From NCBI GenBank assembly GCA_022843525.1, contig JALHNR010000001.1, positions 1 through 64,000 of the forward strand: 64,000 nt of DNA, given 5' to 3'. Origin of the DNA: Methylocystis sp. GTDB lineage: Bacteria > Pseudomonadota > Alphaproteobacteria > Rhizobiales > Beijerinckiaceae. Made by a program: the position numbers and the translations under genes. The notes under the pieces are model-generated. The model was not told the origin of the DNA. It was given only the letters and a program-made list of their open reading frames with translations, and searched no databases. This document shows, piece by piece, positions 35,845 to 45,285 of the stretch (within the stretch, counting starts at the first letter, position 1; each line of letters opens with the position of its first letter).

Positions 35845-38800
35845 ATGATCGCCCGCATCATCGAATTCAGCGCTCGCAACGCTTTCCTTGTCCTCTTGCT
35901 GGTCGTCGCCATCCTTGGGGGCGGGTTATGGGCTGTCCTCAAAACGCCCCTTGATGCGCTTCCGGATCTGTCGGACGTGCAGGTGATCGTTTCCACCCAA
36001 TGGGAAGACCGCAGCCCCAATATCATTGAAGACCAAATCACCTATCCGATCGTCACGCAGCTTCTCTCCACTTCCCATGTCAAAGCGGTTCGGGCCAGCA
36101 GCTTCTATGGCGAGTCCCTGGTTTATGTGATCTTCGAAGATGGTACGGATCTCTATTGGGCGCGCACCAGGGTTTTGGAATATCTCAGCGGCATGGCCGG
36201 CAAGCTGCCGCCGGGCGTTTCACCCAAGCTCGGACCGGACGCGACCGGCGTTGGATGGGCGTTTGAATACGCCCTGATCGATAAGACAGGCAAACACTCG
36301 TTGGCCGATCTTCGGACGTTGCAGGATTGGCAGGTCCAATACCAAATTCGAGCCGTTCCGGGTGTAGCGGAAGTGGCCGCCGTCGGCGGCCTCGTGAAGC
36401 AATATCAGGTCACGATCGATCCGGACAAGCTGCTGGCGTACAGGATACCGATCAATAAGGTGGTTGAACAAGTTCGCCGAAGCAATCAAGAGGTCGGCGG
36501 GCGGGTATTGGAGTTCACGGGCAAAGAATACATGGTGCGCGGCAGAGGCTATATTCAGAAGCCCGCCGACATTGAGAACGTGGCGGTGGGGGCGCAGTCT
36601 GACGGGACGCCCATTCTCGTGCGGGACGTAGGGTTCGTCCAGATCGGCCCGGACATCCGCCGGGGAGTGGCGGACCTCAATGGCATGGGCGATGTCGCTG
36701 GCGGCATTGTCGTGGTCCGCTATGGCGTTAGCGTCTATGACGTGTTGAACCGCGTCAAAGAAGTGATCAAGGACACGGTCCAACCATCCTTGCCTGAAGG
36801 CGTGGAGCTGGTCGTCACCTATGACCGCTCCGAGCTTATCAAGCACTCGGTGGAGACGCTGCGCGAGAAGCTCATCGAGGAGGGCATCATCGTCAGCCTG
36901 GTCTGCCTGGTGTTCTTGTTCCACCTCCGCAGCGCCCTTGTCGCGATCATTACGCTCCCCCTGGCGGTCCTGATGGCGTTGGTGGCGATGCAATGGATCG
37001 GGCTCACGAGCAACATCATGAGCTTGGGCGGCATCGCCATCGCCATCGGGGCGATGGTGGATGCTGCCATCGTAATGATCGAGAACGCCCACAAACACAT
37101 CGAGCGTGAGCAGGCAAAGCCTCCCGAAGAGCGTCGCCCGCGGCTCGAAGTCGTGATCGAAGCCGGCAGGGAGGTGGGGCCGTCGCTATTCTTCTCGCTT
37201 TTGATTATCACCGTAAGTTTCCTGCCGGTTTTTGCCCTTCAGGACCAGGAGGGGCGGTTATTCAAGCCGCTCGCCTACACCAAGTCGTTCAGCATGTTCT
37301 TTGCGGCGATCCTGTCGATCACCGTCACGCCGTTCCTTATGGTGCTGCTGATCCGCGGCAAGCTTCCACCTGAAGAAGCAAATCCGATCAACCGCTTCTT
37401 GATTTGGATCTATCAGCCGGTCGCCAAGCTAGCGTTGAAATTCCGTTACGCGATGGTCATCGTGGCGCTACTCGCTATTGCCGCGATCGTGCCGATCTAC
37501 GCCAGTCTGGGCAGCGAATTCATGCCGCCGCTGTGGGAGGAATCGATCCTTTTCATGCCTGCGACGCTGCCGGGGTCGTCGATCCAGACGATGAAGCAGA
37601 CCATCCAGGAGCAGGATAAGATTTTGATGGACTTCCCAGAAGTCGCCACCGTCTTCGCCAAGGCCGGGCGGGCCAATAGCGCCACCGACCCCGCGCCGCT
37701 CGAAATGGTCGAGACAGTTATCTCCCTCAAGCCCGAGGACCAGTGGCGCAAGGGCATGACCTCCGAGAAGCTCATCGGCGAAATGAACCAGGCGCTGAAA
37801 ACGAATATCCCGGGCTTCTCCAACAGTTGGACCATGCCGATCAAAGCGCGCATCGACATGCTCTCCACCGGCATTCGGACTCCCATCGGGGTGAAAGTGT
37901 TTGGGCCGGACCTTGCGGAAATAGGGCGGATACTCACGCAAGTTGAAGCCGCCGTGAGCTCGGTCCCGGGCACGCGAAGCGCCTTCGCCGAACGCGTGAG
38001 CCAAGGCTATTACCTGGACTTCGACATCGATCGTGCGGCCATCGCCCGCTATGGGCTATCGGTGATGGACGTGCAGGACGTCATCGTGGCGGCGGTGGGC
38101 GGCGCCAATCTCACGCAAACGATCGAGGGCCGCCAGCGCTTCCCAGTGAACGTCCGCTATGGGCGCGAATTACGCGACGATCTTGGCAAGTTGCGACGGG
38201 TGCTGGTCGCCACGCCGACGGGGACTCAAGTGCCCTTAGAAGAATTGGCTGAACTGCGTTTCGTGGATGGCCCGACCTTGATTAAGAGCGAAGCGGCGCA
38301 GCTTGTCGGCTACGTCTATGTGGATGTGGCGGGTCGGGACACCGGCGGCTACATGGATGACGCCCGAAAGGCGGTCGCCGAGATGGTTAAGCTGCCTCCG
38401 GGCTACAGGCTGGAATGGAGCGGCTCGTTCGAAGGAATGCAGCGGGCGGGGCGGATGCTGAAATATGTCATCCCGATTACGCTGGCCCTCATCGCCGTGC
38501 TGCTCTACCTGAACGCTCGGTCGCTGCCTAAAGTGCTCATCGTGCTGACTGCTGTCCCTTTTTCCTTAGTCGGCGCGTTTCTGCTGTTGTGGCTGTTGGG
38601 CTATCATCTCAGCGTGGCGGTTTGGGTGGGGATCATCGCCCTGGCCGGTGTGGACGCCGAAACCGGCATGGTGATGCTTCTGTATTTGGATGTGGCCTTT
38701 GAACGCTGGAAGCGGGAGGGCCGAATGAACAGCATCGGCGAACTGGAAGGCGCTGTGATGGAAGGCGCCGTTCAGCGCGTTCGGCCGAAAATGATGACGG

Positions 38801-38997
38801 TTCTCGCGATCCTGATGGGGCTCCTGCCCATCATGTGGGGCAGCGGGACGGGGTCTGACGTGATGAAGCGGATCGCCGCCCCGATGGTGGGCGGGGTCGT
38901 CACGAGTTTTATCCTAGAGCTGTTGATCTATCCGGCCATCTATGTCCTTTGGAAATGGTGGAGCGACGTGCGGCACGCGCATGCAGCCGTTAAGTGA
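35845..38997 (+). CDS. cusA: CusA-type copper/silver RND efflux permease
   Basis: The 1050-residue inner-membrane pump starts MIARIIEFSARNAFLV and has the CusA hallmark GGIAIAIGAMVDAAIVMIEN, with D406 and E413 in the membrane proton path and only one Asp (unlike the CzcA at 7515). The periplasmic part contains the Met of DMLSTGIRTPIGVKVFG, matching a copper-relay Met in CusA proteins. It should export Cu(I)/Ag(I) with the CusB and CusC-like products. An IS481 insertion now lies two bases before its ATG, separating it from its former ribosome-binding sequence (AAAGG); expression may depend on the IS. Confidence 0.92.
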   Translation: MIARIIEFSARNAFLVLLLVVAILGGGLWAVLKTPLDALPDLSDVQVIVSTQWEDRSPNIIEDQITYPIVTQLLSTSHVKAVRASSFYGESLVYVIFEDGTDLYWARTRVLEYLSGMAGKLPPGVSPKLGPDATGVGWAFEYALIDKTGKHSLADLRTLQDWQVQYQIRAVPGVAEVAAVGGLVKQYQVTIDPDKLLAYRIPINKVVEQVRRSNQEVGGRVLEFTGKEYMVRGRGYIQKPADIENVAVGAQSDGTPILVRDVGFVQIGPDIRRGVADLNGMGDVAGGIVVVRYGVSVYDVLNRVKEVIKDTVQPSLPEGVELVVTYDRSELIKHSVETLREKLIEEGIIVSLVCLVFLFHLRSALVAIITLPLAVLMALVAMQWIGLTSNIMSLGGIAIAIGAMVDAAIVMIENAHKHIEREQAKPPEERRPRLEVVIEAGREVGPSLFFSLLIITVSFLPVFALQDQEGRLFKPLAYTKSFSMFFAAILSITVTPFLMVLLIRGKLPPEEANPINRFLIWIYQPVAKLALKFRYAMVIVALLAIAAIVPIYASLGSEFMPPLWEESILFMPATLPGSSIQTMKQTIQEQDKILMDFPEVATVFAKAGRANSATDPAPLEMVETVISLKPEDQWRKGMTSEKLIGEMNQALKTNIPGFSNSWTMPIKARIDMLSTGIRTPIGVKVFGPDLAEIGRILTQVEAAVSSVPGTRSAFAERVSQGYYLDFDIDRAAIARYGLSVMDVQDVIVAAVGGANLTQTIEGRQRFPVNVRYGRELRDDLGKLRRVLVATPTGTQVPLEELAELRFVDGPTLIKSEAAQLVGYVYVDVAGRDTGGYMDDARKAVAEMVKLPPGYRLEWSGSFEGMQRAGRMLKYVIPITLALIAVLLYLNARSLPKVLIVLTAVPFSLVGAFLLLWLLGYHLSVAVWVGIIALAGVDAETGMVMLLYLDVAFERWKREGRMNSIGELEGAVMEGAVQRVRPKMMTVLAILMGLLPIMWGSGTGSDVMKRIAAPMVGGVVTSFILELLIYPAIYVLWKWWSDVRHAHAAVK

Positions 38998-39194
38998 AAA
39001 ATGAACTCGGCTCTGGTTCACATTCAGTCGTAATACTCGTGATAAATGTTCATTTCGGCCTGACTTCAGCAGCGGCGACTGATAGCTAAGCAATGCGCCT
39101 ACCAAACAGGCTTGTTCGCTAGCTTCGCTGTATTAGGCTCAAGCAAGCATAACGACTAAAATTCGCCCTAGGCGCAGTAGGCGAGGAGTATGGG

Positions 39195-39536
39195 ATGAAG
39201 GCTTTTATTCTAGCTGCCGGTATTCTTGCGGCGGGTGTAGGGACCGCTTATGCCGACTGTCGTTCGGAAATCGAGAAAACGAAGAGCGATTGGGCAGCTC
39301 TACGACTTGAGCCTGGAAGCAAGCCAAGCTCGCTCTCCAAGGGCGTCGGCCGCCATGAGCACATTCAGGCGGCTGTCACATCTATGCGCGTCCACCTGCA
39401 CGAGGCCGACCGTCTCTGCGCAGAGGGCGAGGAGCACAAGGCTCTTCTCCACTTGAACGTAATTCGCGCCTTCCTCGAGTTGCCAGAGATTCAGCATCCC
39501 ACGAGCCATCGTTATCTATATAGAGGGCGGAGGTAA
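39195..39536 (+). CDS. Hypothetical periplasmic protein
   Basis: The 113-residue protein has a signal peptide (MKAFILAAGILAAGVGTAYA) followed by DCRSEIEKTKSDWAALRLEP and a helical His-containing part (MRVHLHEADRLCAEGEEHKA). GAGGAG lies about seven bases before the ATG. Two cysteines in the mature part could form a disulfide. It follows cusA, separated by 197 bases, so it probably has its own promoter; a periplasmic metal-stress role is a guess. Confidence 0.55.
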   Translation: MKAFILAAGILAAGVGTAYADCRSEIEKTKSDWAALRLEPGSKPSSLSKGVGRHEHIQAAVTSMRVHLHEADRLCAEGEEHKALLHLNVIRAFLELPEIQHPTSHRYLYRGRR

Positions 39537-39686
39537 CCGAAGGTAACATATTTGAGACACGACGAGCGGGGTCCCATCGAAATTACGCGCTTCCGTCGCA
39601 GGCAGAGGGTTTCGTTGGGAAAGGCTCACCGTCAATCGCGCAAGGTCGTGAGACCGTCTGGAGAGACGACGCGATGGCGCGCGAAC

Positions 39687-40532
39687 TCATCCGTTGTTCA
39701 GCGCTTCGGCGCCGGTAATGAGGTCGATGAGCTCGGTAGTGATCTCCGATTGGCGGGCCTGATTAGCCTCTTGGCGCAACTCCTCGAGCTTCTTCGACAC
39801 ATTGTCATAGGCGGATTCCATGGCGGCGAAGCGCGCGGCGTTCTCGCTTGCGATCGATTCAACCGCCGCCTCGGTCAGGAGCGCGAAGACATATTCCGCC
39901 ATCAACTTTTCATGAAGGGGTATCGGCTGCAGGTTATGAAGTGGCGGCTGGCGTGGTTGTTTGGCCGAAAGCATGGCGAGATCGAGCGGCAGCAGCAAGC
40001 GCCGCTCGATCGTGGGCGAGCCGCCCTGACGGTAACGGTAGAACATCACCTCGACGCGGCCGACGCCGCCATGGGCAATCCCGTGATAGAGCGCGTCCAT
40101 GAGCCGACGGATCGTTTCCGGCGCCCCGGCGCCTCGGCTCGCCATTGGATGCGTCCAGACAGGCGGCTGCAAGCGTTCGAGCGCCAGCGCCGCGCCCCGG
40201 CTGCCGATTACGAACAAGGCGTCACCCGGATCGAGATTTGCCTTGGCGTCCCCGATCAGACGTTCATTGAAGCCGCCAACGAAGCCATGTTCGGCAGTGC
40301 AAAGTACGAGCGCGCGCCTGCCCTCCGCAGCCTTCGCCGGCTCCGGCTCGGCCATGAGGAGCAGCGTGCTGGCGAGCCCAGCCGCGACCGCCTCCGTATA
40401 GCGACGAACCCCGGGGAGCGCGCGCTGCGCCTCCTGCAGGCGCAAGCCAGCAAGTGAGCGCATGGCGCCGACGATGTCGCGAAGCTCGCCCATGCCGCCG
40501 ATATGCGACTGGATCTCGACAAGCCGCGTCAT
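39687..40532 (-). CDS. atpG: N-ATPase subunit gamma
   Basis: The 281-residue central-stalk subunit has the N-terminal coiled coil (VEIQSHIGGMGELRDIVGAM), a Rossmann-like middle (ALVLCTAEHGFVGGFNERLI) and the C-terminal coiled coil (ASENAARFAAMESAYDNVSK then LEELRQEANQARQSEITTEL). It differs from standard gamma in its short N-terminus, typical of N-ATPases. It is the last gene of the operon, its start overlapping atpA by four bases. It turns inside the alpha/beta ring and transmits rotation to the c ring. Confidence 0.92.
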   Translation of the reverse strand: MTRLVEIQSHIGGMGELRDIVGAMRSLAGLRLQEAQRALPGVRRYTEAVAAGLASTLLLMAEPEPAKAAEGRRALVLCTAEHGFVGGFNERLIGDAKANLDPGDALFVIGSRGAALALERLQPPVWTHPMASRGAGAPETIRRLMDALYHGIAHGGVGRVEVMFYRYRQGGSPTIERRLLLPLDLAMLSAKQPRQPPLHNLQPIPLHEKLMAEYVFALLTEAAVESIASENAARFAAMESAYDNVSKKLEELRQEANQARQSEITTELIDLITGAEALNNG

Positions 40533-42061
40533 AGCGGATCGCCTGTTGCTCCGAGCGAACCGGCCAGCGCTTCAAGCGACGCTTTGAGGCGTGTGCGGAG
40601 TTCGTCCCGCAGCGCCTCTGTTCGATCGTCAAGCGCGGCGATCTCGGGGCAACGTTCCATCAACCAACGTCCAAGCTTCGCTCGGAACACTGCCACTCGA
40701 TCGAGCGACACGCCATCGAGCACGCCTTCGCTCAGCGCCAACAGTAACGCCACCTGCTCGCCGAGCGGCAGCGGCGCAAATTGTTGTTGGCTGAGTACGG
40801 CGCGGATGCGCCTGCCGTGCTCGATTACTTTGCGCGTGCGTTCATCGAGCATGCCGCCGAAACGGGTGAACATTTCGAGTTCGAGAAATTGGGCGTATTC
40901 CAGCCGCAAACTCTCGGAAAGCGTTTTGAGTGTCGCGGCCTGCGTTTTGCCGCCAACGCGCGATACGCTCTTGCCGACGTCGACCGCTGGCTTTTGATCT
41001 TCGTGAAAGAGGCGCGGGTCGAGATAGATTTGGCCGTCGGTTATCGAAATCAGATTGGTCGGAATATAGGCGCTTATGTTGCCGGCCTGAGTCTCGGCTA
41101 TCGGCAGCGCCGTCAGCGATCCGCCGCCGAGCTCGGGCGCAAGTTTCGCGGCTCGCTCGAGCAAGCGCGAATGGATGTAGAAAATGTCTCCCGGATAGGC
41201 CTCGCGTCCTGGCGGCCGGCGCAGCAGCAGAGAGACCTGACGATAGACCGCCGCATGTTTGGTGAGATCGTCGATCACCAACAGCACGTCGCGGCCGCGC
41301 GACATGAAATATTCGGCCATGGCGCAGGCCGCATAGGGGGTCAACCATTGCAGGCCCGGCGCCGCGTCGGCTGCTCCGATAACGAAAAGACAATGTTCCG
41401 GCGCGCCGTACCGGCGCACCGATTCGATCACCTGCGCGACCGACGAGGCCTTTTGGCCGACCGCGGCGTAAACGCATATCACGTCGCTGGAACGCTGATT
41501 GATGATCGTGTCGACGGCGATGGCGGTCTTCCCCGTCGCTCGGTCGCCGATAATCAGTTCGCGCTGCCCGCGACCGAGCGGGATCATCGCGTCCACCACC
41601 AGAAGCCCCGTCGCCAGCGGTCGCGTGACGAGCGCGCGATCGACGATCGCAGGCGCGGGCTGGTCCATCGGCGCGAAGGCATCGGCTGCGACCGGACCGC
41701 CGCCGTCCAGTGGCGCGCCGAGCGCGTCGACGACGCGGCCGAGCAGCGCTTCGCCGACGGGGACGCGCGCCACCTCGCCCGTCCCGCGCACGACGCTTCC
41801 AGCGGAAATTCCGCTGGCGTCGCCCAGCAGCATGCATCCGATCATGTGCTCGCCGAGATCGACCGCTAGGCCGCGAACGCCGCCTTCGAACACGAGCAGC
41901 TCGTCGAGCCTCGCTTCGGGTAGTCCAGAGACCATCGCCACACCATCGCCGACTTGCGCGACCCGACCAATCCATTCGATTTGCGGTTCGAGCGCTAATT
42001 CGCCGATGGAGCCACGGGCTCGATCAATCGAATTGCGCAGATCTTCAGCAAGCGTCGCCAT
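40529..42061 (-). CDS. atpA: N-ATPase subunit alpha
   Basis: From ATG 42061 the product has 510 residues. It has the N-terminal beta-barrel (EWIGRVAQVGDGVAMVSGLP), Walker A GDRATGKT (172-179), Walker B region LLVIDDLTKHA and the conserved PGREAYPGDIFYIHSRLLER and ALPIAETQAGNISAYIPTN. The alpha subunits hold the non-catalytic nucleotide sites of F1. The ATG overlaps the atpF stop by one base. A longer frame upstream overlaps atpF and should be disregarded. Confidence 0.94.
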   Translation of the reverse strand: MATLAEDLRNSIDRARGSIGELALEPQIEWIGRVAQVGDGVAMVSGLPEARLDELLVFEGGVRGLAVDLGEHMIGCMLLGDASGISAGSVVRGTGEVARVPVGEALLGRVVDALGAPLDGGGPVAADAFAPMDQPAPAIVDRALVTRPLATGLLVVDAMIPLGRGQRELIIGDRATGKTAIAVDTIINQRSSDVICVYAAVGQKASSVAQVIESVRRYGAPEHCLFVIGAADAAPGLQWLTPYAACAMAEYFMSRGRDVLLVIDDLTKHAAVYRQVSLLLRRPPGREAYPGDIFYIHSRLLERAAKLAPELGGGSLTALPIAETQAGNISAYIPTNLISITDGQIYLDPRLFHEDQKPAVDVGKSVSRVGGKTQAATLKTLSESLRLEYAQFLELEMFTRFGGMLDERTRKVIEHGRRIRAVLSQQQFAPLPLGEQVALLLALSEGVLDGVSLDRVAVFRAKLGRWLMERCPEIAALDDRTEALRDELRTRLKASLEALAGSLGATGDPL

Positions 42062-42801
42062 TAAGCCCTGATCTCCGACCGCGCGGTCGCGAGCGCGCTC
42101 CGCCACGAAAAGCTCAAATTGGCGTTCGGCAAGCGCAGCTCCGCCCCAGCAACGAGGTTGGGGTCGACGATGAAGGTGATATCCACCGCATCGCCGAACC
42201 GTCGACGGAGACGGGCGCGCCACGTTTCGGCCGTTTCCGACTCGAGCGCCGAAGCCGTGGCCACGGTGAGGCCCGCGCTATCCCCGAACTGACGAACGAG
42301 GCCTTCCATCTCGGCTTTCGAAAGCCCTTCGAGATATTCGTCGATCTGTTCGAGCCATGCCTCCGACTGCAACTTCGTCGGCGCATCGGCGAGGAGCCGA
42401 AGCGCGATATCGGCGCCGAGATCGAGCGCCAAGTTTCGCGCCTCGGCGAGGGCCGTGTCTCGCTCCGTGGCCAGCGTCTTGCGCGCCGCATCTAGGAGCG
42501 TCGCGACTTCGACTTCGGCCTGAGCGCGCCGCGCTTGCGCCGCCTCCTCCGCTTGCGCCGCCGCAGTCTGGAGCGTGGCCTCGCGCTCTTTGGCGATGTC
42601 CTTGAATTCGGCCTCGATGGAGGCGAGTTGGTCTTTCGCCTTGTCTTCGGCCGCGCGGGCCTCGGCGTATTGCTTTTCGATCTCTGCGTGGCGCGCATCA
42701 AGCATGCGTAGCACCGGTTCGTATAGGAAACGGCGCATGAGCCAGACGAGGATGCCGAAATTGACCGTCTGGAGCCCGAGCGTCCACCAATCGAATTGCA
42801 T
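42061..42801 (-). CDS. atpF: N-ATPase subunit b with delta-like C-terminus
   Basis: The 246-residue protein starts FDWWTLGLQTVNFGILVWLM, a membrane anchor, followed by a long Ala/Glu/Arg-rich coiled coil (about 35-150) and a C-terminal region (GDAVDITFIVDPNLVAGAEL) that resembles the end of the delta/OSCP subunit. N-ATPase operons lack a separate delta gene, and b of about 250 residues takes over that role. It forms the peripheral stalk. Its start lies 3 bases beyond the atpE stop. Confidence 0.92.
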   Translation of the reverse strand: MQFDWWTLGLQTVNFGILVWLMRRFLYEPVLRMLDARHAEIEKQYAEARAAEDKAKDQLASIEAEFKDIAKEREATLQTAAAQAEEAAQARRAQAEVEVATLLDAARKTLATERDTALAEARNLALDLGADIALRLLADAPTKLQSEAWLEQIDEYLEGLSKAEMEGLVRQFGDSAGLTVATASALESETAETWRARLRRRFGDAVDITFIVDPNLVAGAELRLPNANLSFSWRSALATARSEIRA

Positions 42802-42803
42802 TG

Positions 42804-43046
42804 TCAGCCCGTATATGGGTTGGCGAATAGCAACAGAAGCGCCACCACCAAGCAATAGATCGCCATGGTTTCGATCATGGCGAGCCCAACAAAAAGCGTG
42901 CGCGAAATGGCGCCGGCCGCCTCTGGCTGACGGGCGATCGCGTCCATGGCGGCGGCTACCGAGCGTCCTTCTGCAATCGCCGGCCCGATGGAGCCAAAGG
43001 AGACGGCGATGACTGCGCCGATGATGCTGATCAGCTTCAAGTCCAT
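42804..43046 (-). CDS. atpE: N-ATPase subunit c (Na+-type motif)
   Basis: This 80-residue protein forms two membrane helices joined by the polar loop ARQPEA. The second helix has the ion-binding E59 followed by T60 and Y64 ([14 protein letters not shown]), and the first has E26 (PAIAEGR) where sodium-type c subunits have Gln. The E + ET(S) arrangement is the pattern described for N-ATPases and points to sodium. Ten or more copies would make the rotor ring. It sits between atpB and atpF. Confidence 0.94.
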   Translation of the reverse strand: MDLKLISIIGAVIAVSFGSIGPAIAEGRSVAAAMDAIARQPEAAGAISRTLFVGLAMIETMAIYCLVVALLLLFANPYTG

Positions 43047-43055
43047 GGAACCCCC

Positions 43056-44576
43056 TTAGCCCGCTTCGACAGTGCCGATGGCGGCGCCTATGAAAACGGT
43101 TGCAAGCACGGTGAAGATGTAAGCCTGGACGATACCGACTAGAATCTCAAGGGCCATGAGCGGAATCGGGACGAAGAGCCCGGAGAGCGCCACAACGAGA
43201 GCGATGACGAACTCGCCGCTCATGACATTGCCGAAGAGGCGGATCATGAGCGAAAAGGTCCGTGTCAGTTGCGACACGATGTTGAGCGGCAGCATGATCA
43301 GCCGCGGCTTGGCGAAACTGGCGAGGTAGCCGAGAAGACCCTGCGCGCGCACGCCGAAATAATGCACCGATGCGAACACAACGAGCGCCAGCGCCGCGGG
43401 AGTCTCGAGCTTACTGGTCGGCGCTTCGGTGCCCGGCAGCACGCCGGAGAGATTGGCCGCGACGAGAAAGGTGAAAAGCGTGCCGAGCAATGGCAGATAA
43501 GGCCGCGGGTCGGTACGGATGACTTCCTCGATCTGCTCCATGACGCCGGTCACGAGAACCTCGACAATTGTTCCCGATCGATCCCTCCGCTGTCGCAGTC
43601 GGCGCGTCATCAGCCAGGCGCAGATCGTCAAGGCGAGCATGATCGCCCAGGTGGTCACGACGGCCCGCGTGATAGTGGCGGGACCGATCCGGAACAACAC
43701 GGCGCTCGCCAGGGGCGAAGGCCGCTCCAAGCGGTCCGGGGGCGCTTTCGCTGCAGGCGCAGCCGGGGCCGCCGGAGCCGCAGGGGGCGGAGCAGGGGCG
43801 TTCTCCGCGATGGCCCTGTTCACTTCATCGAGCGCTTCTCGCGCCGAGGCGAGCTGGGGGTCGAGTTTCAACGCCGCTTCGAGATCTTGTCTCGCGCGAT
43901 CGAGATCCTGTTTACTTTGAAAAACCTTGGCCCGATCAAGGAAAGCGACGGCGAACTTGGGATCAAGGGTTATGGCCTCGCTGAAATCGGCAAGCGCCTT
44001 GTCGAGATCGCCCTTGGCGGAAAAGGTCAGGCCGCGACCGTCGTAGGCGCTCGCTAGCCCGGGATCGCGTTTGATCGCCTGGTCGTAATCCGCGATCGCG
44101 TGATCGAGATCGCCCTTGGCGAGATACGCTCTGGCGCGGCCGCTGTATGCCGTCGTCAAATTCTTGTCGAGCTGCAGCGCTCTGGCGTAATCTGCAATGG
44201 CAGGGTCGAGATCGCCTTTCGCGAGATGGATCGACGCGCGCTCCGCAAGGATGAAAGCCGACTTCGGGTCGAGTTGCGCCGCCTTGTCGAGATCGGCGAT
44301 GGCGCGCGCGAAGTCGCCTTTCGCTCGATAAGCGCCGCTCCGATTGACATAGGCGATGATCTGATTGCGCTTCGCTTCTCGATTCCCGCGAGCGATGATT
44401 TCGGCACAGCCGGCGATCCGCGCATCGGTGTCGGCGCCGCGACATCTGGTCCAAGGGCCGCTCGCGGCCAACGTTGTCGCGCCCGTCGCGACGCACAGGG
44501 ACGCCGCGAGCGCCAGGCGAACGAAAGGCGATTTCACGGATTTGACGAGAGAGGAAATGATCGAACGGCGCGCCAT
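43056..44576 (-). CDS. atpB: N-ATPase subunit a fused to an N-terminal TPR domain
   Basis: From ATG 44576 the product has 506 residues, against about 230 for a normal N-ATPase a subunit. Residues 15-40 are a signal/anchor, then PWTRCRGADTDARIAGCAEI and five 34-residue TPR repeats (about 70-245, e.g. AKGDLDHAIADYDQAIKRDP), a Pro/Ala linker (about 260-280) and the complete subunit a (285-506) with the essential arginine R446 in SLMIRLFGN and terminal helices. The whole runs in one frame. Signal and topology place the TPR in the periplasm. A GTG at 44702 could extend the N-terminus but gives no better signal peptide. The a subunit provides the ion half-channels at the c ring. Confidence 0.92.
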   Translation of the reverse strand: MARRSIISSLVKSVKSPFVRLALAASLCVATGATTLAASGPWTRCRGADTDARIAGCAEIIARGNREAKRNQIIAYVNRSGAYRAKGDFARAIADLDKAAQLDPKSAFILAERASIHLAKGDLDPAIADYARALQLDKNLTTAYSGRARAYLAKGDLDHAIADYDQAIKRDPGLASAYDGRGLTFSAKGDLDKALADFSEAITLDPKFAVAFLDRAKVFQSKQDLDRARQDLEAALKLDPQLASAREALDEVNRAIAENAPAPPPAAPAAPAAPAAKAPPDRLERPSPLASAVLFRIGPATITRAVVTTWAIMLALTICAWLMTRRLRQRRDRSGTIVEVLVTGVMEQIEEVIRTDPRPYLPLLGTLFTFLVAANLSGVLPGTEAPTSKLETPAALALVVFASVHYFGVRAQGLLGYLASFAKPRLIMLPLNIVSQLTRTFSLMIRLFGNVMSGEFVIALVVALSGLFVPIPLMALEILVGIVQAYIFTVLATVFIGAAIGTVEAG

Positions 44577-44729
44577 GCGTATGACCCAGCTCCTAACGGC
44601 GTCGTATATTGGCGTGTCGCGCCGCTCGCCGACTCGACCGCGTAACCCGCTTTCACCCTCAACGCTTGGCGGTTCATCACTTCCTCCATGGTCGGCGCAC
44701 ACAAGGCCGATGCGCTGGCGTCACTCGTC

Positions 44730-45008
44730 CTACTTCGCCGAATGCAGGGCGACCCCACGCGCCGCGAGGAAACCAAGAAACATGCTCAACAGTGGAATCG
44801 CGCCGAGCTGCGCGGAAAGCCCCAAGAGGATTATCGCCGCCCCATAGCGACCTAATGTGAAGGCCAAGAGAAACATCCAACGGTTCCCCGCGGCTATCCC
44901 CACTGCGGTTCGACGCAAGGCGGCAAAATAGACGCGCCCAAAGACGAATCCGGCGCACGCCATCGCCAAAGCGAGCCCGGCGATCGAAGGGAAGGCGTCA
45001 TGGGTCAT
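44730..45008 (-). CDS. atpR: N-ATPase accessory protein AtpR
   Basis: From ATG 45008 the product has 92 residues and three hydrophobic helices (FPSIAGLALAMACAGFVFGR, FLLAFTLGRYGAAIILLGLS, IPLLSMFLGFLAARGVAL). This is the size and place of AtpR in atpDCQRBEFAG operons; it is thought to help c-ring assembly by contacting charged membrane residues of subunit c. Its start overlaps the atpQ stop (ATGA). Confidence 0.88.
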   Translation of the reverse strand: MTHDAFPSIAGLALAMACAGFVFGRVYFAALRRTAVGIAAGNRWMFLLAFTLGRYGAAIILLGLSAQLGAIPLLSMFLGFLAARGVALHSAK

Positions 45009-45285
45009 TCGCGGTAAATTCTCTTCCAGGCAAGGGTGCAGCCGAGCGCCAGGCCGGCCACGAGCAGTCCCAAGGTCCAGAATATTCCCGAGGCGAACCG
45101 GTGGTCGAGCCAGCGCCCGGCGAAAACGCCGAGCAGAGTCGGCGCAACGATCGTCCAACCGAGCACGCCGATCATCGCCAAGTTCAGGCCAAGCGGCCGT
45201 TCACCCTCCTGCCGCCAGCGCGCGCGCCGTTCGCGCCGCCTCTTGACGGCTTCATGGAGGCGCTCGTGGTTTTCTGGCTGCTGGA

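Noticed and set aside
40781-41869. 362-residue plus-strand frame inside atpA
   Set aside because: Arg/Asp-rich shadow opposite the clearly conserved alpha subunit.
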